Below, piece after piece: positions 15,237 to 15,257 of a stretch of DNA of 15,257 nucleotides (position 1 is the stretch's first letter; every line of letters starts with the position of its first letter). Source of the stretch: an uncultured Terriglobus sp. (GTDB taxonomy: Bacteria > Acidobacteriota > Terriglobia > Terriglobales > Acidobacteriaceae). The stretch is from contig CALMAP010000060.1 of the NCBI GenBank assembly GCA_937859825.1, forward strand, positions 441 through 15,697. Direction: 5' to 3'. A program made the position numbers and the translations under genes. A model generated the notes under the pieces. That model was not told where the DNA came from and did not search any database. It saw only the letters and a program-made list of their open reading frames with translations.

Positions 15237-15257
15237 AGCCCCGTCGTAGACGGGGCT
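15237..15257 (+). terminator. terminator hairpin after the TonB-dependent receptor gene
   Basis: AGCCCCGTC-gta-GACGGGGCT is a perfect 9-bp GC-rich stem starting 24 bases after the stop codon. The window ends at its last base, so a U-tract cannot be seen. Four A residues just upstream (15233-15236) could give a U-tract for the opposite strand. Confidence 0.75.

Noticed and set aside
1..15257. CRISPR arrays, tRNA or rRNA genes, transposases and prophage genes
   Set aside because: No regularly spaced repeats, cloverleaf or rRNA-like stretches, and no transposase or phage-like proteins were found among the plausible coding regions.

Overview
The window looks like a chromosomal segment of a Gram-negative, moderately GC-rich bacterium, most likely Acidobacteriota subdivision 1 (Terriglobus, Granulicella or Edaphobacter type). 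This rests on recall, not on a search. The supporting signs are the large Oar-type TonB-dependent receptor with an N-terminal carboxypeptidase-regulatory-like domain, a DUF4397 lipoprotein, the gene content of the histidine cluster, and intergenic palindromic repeats of the 'GTCATCCCGTAGCG' and 'GCGGGCTGAAGCCCGC' kinds.

Positions 1-258 hold the possible last codons of an upstream gene and a repeat-rich spacer with a 33-bp imperfect inverted repeat. From 7495 down to 259 the minus strand carries a histidine biosynthesis operon, in transcription order: leader peptide, hisI, hisG, hisD, hisC, hisB, a small membrane protein, hisH, hisF, hisA. From hisI to hisH every cistron overlaps the next by 1 to 8 bases, so translational coupling is likely. 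The hisH-hisF and hisF-hisA junctions instead each hold a related ~90-bp element with GCAGTACGCAA/TTGCGTACTGC ends. Together the genes cover eight of the core activities from ATP + PRPP to histidine. hisE (PRA-pyrophosphatase) and the histidinol-phosphate phosphatase are not in the window.

The main discovery is upstream of hisI. A 25-codon minus-strand ORF (7418-7495) encodes seven histidines within ten residues (HHHGHPHHAH). It is followed by RNA segments that can form the three mutually exclusive hairpins of a classical ribosome-mediated attenuator. A TTGACA-17-TAGCCT promoter lies so close to the leader ATG that the transcript is probably nearly leaderless.

On the plus strand after a divergent promoter come a secreted helix-hairpin-helix protein (7641-7985), a DUF4397 lipoprotein (8061-8813) and a small secreted charged protein (8962-9288). 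The last ends at a bidirectional terminator shared with the convergent ahcY gene (9351-10802, S-adenosylhomocysteinase). A strong palindrome sits in front of ahcY. Divergent from ahcY is a short RodZ-like HTH/transmembrane protein (11011-11523), followed by a 1169-residue TonB-dependent receptor (11704-15213) and a terminator hairpin at the window edge.

Other points worth attention are a HisB with a ~65-residue N-terminal extension partly encoded by palindromic repeats, a HisH with Gly replaced by Arg in the nucleophile elbow, and a lower-GC membrane-protein gene embedded in the his operon.
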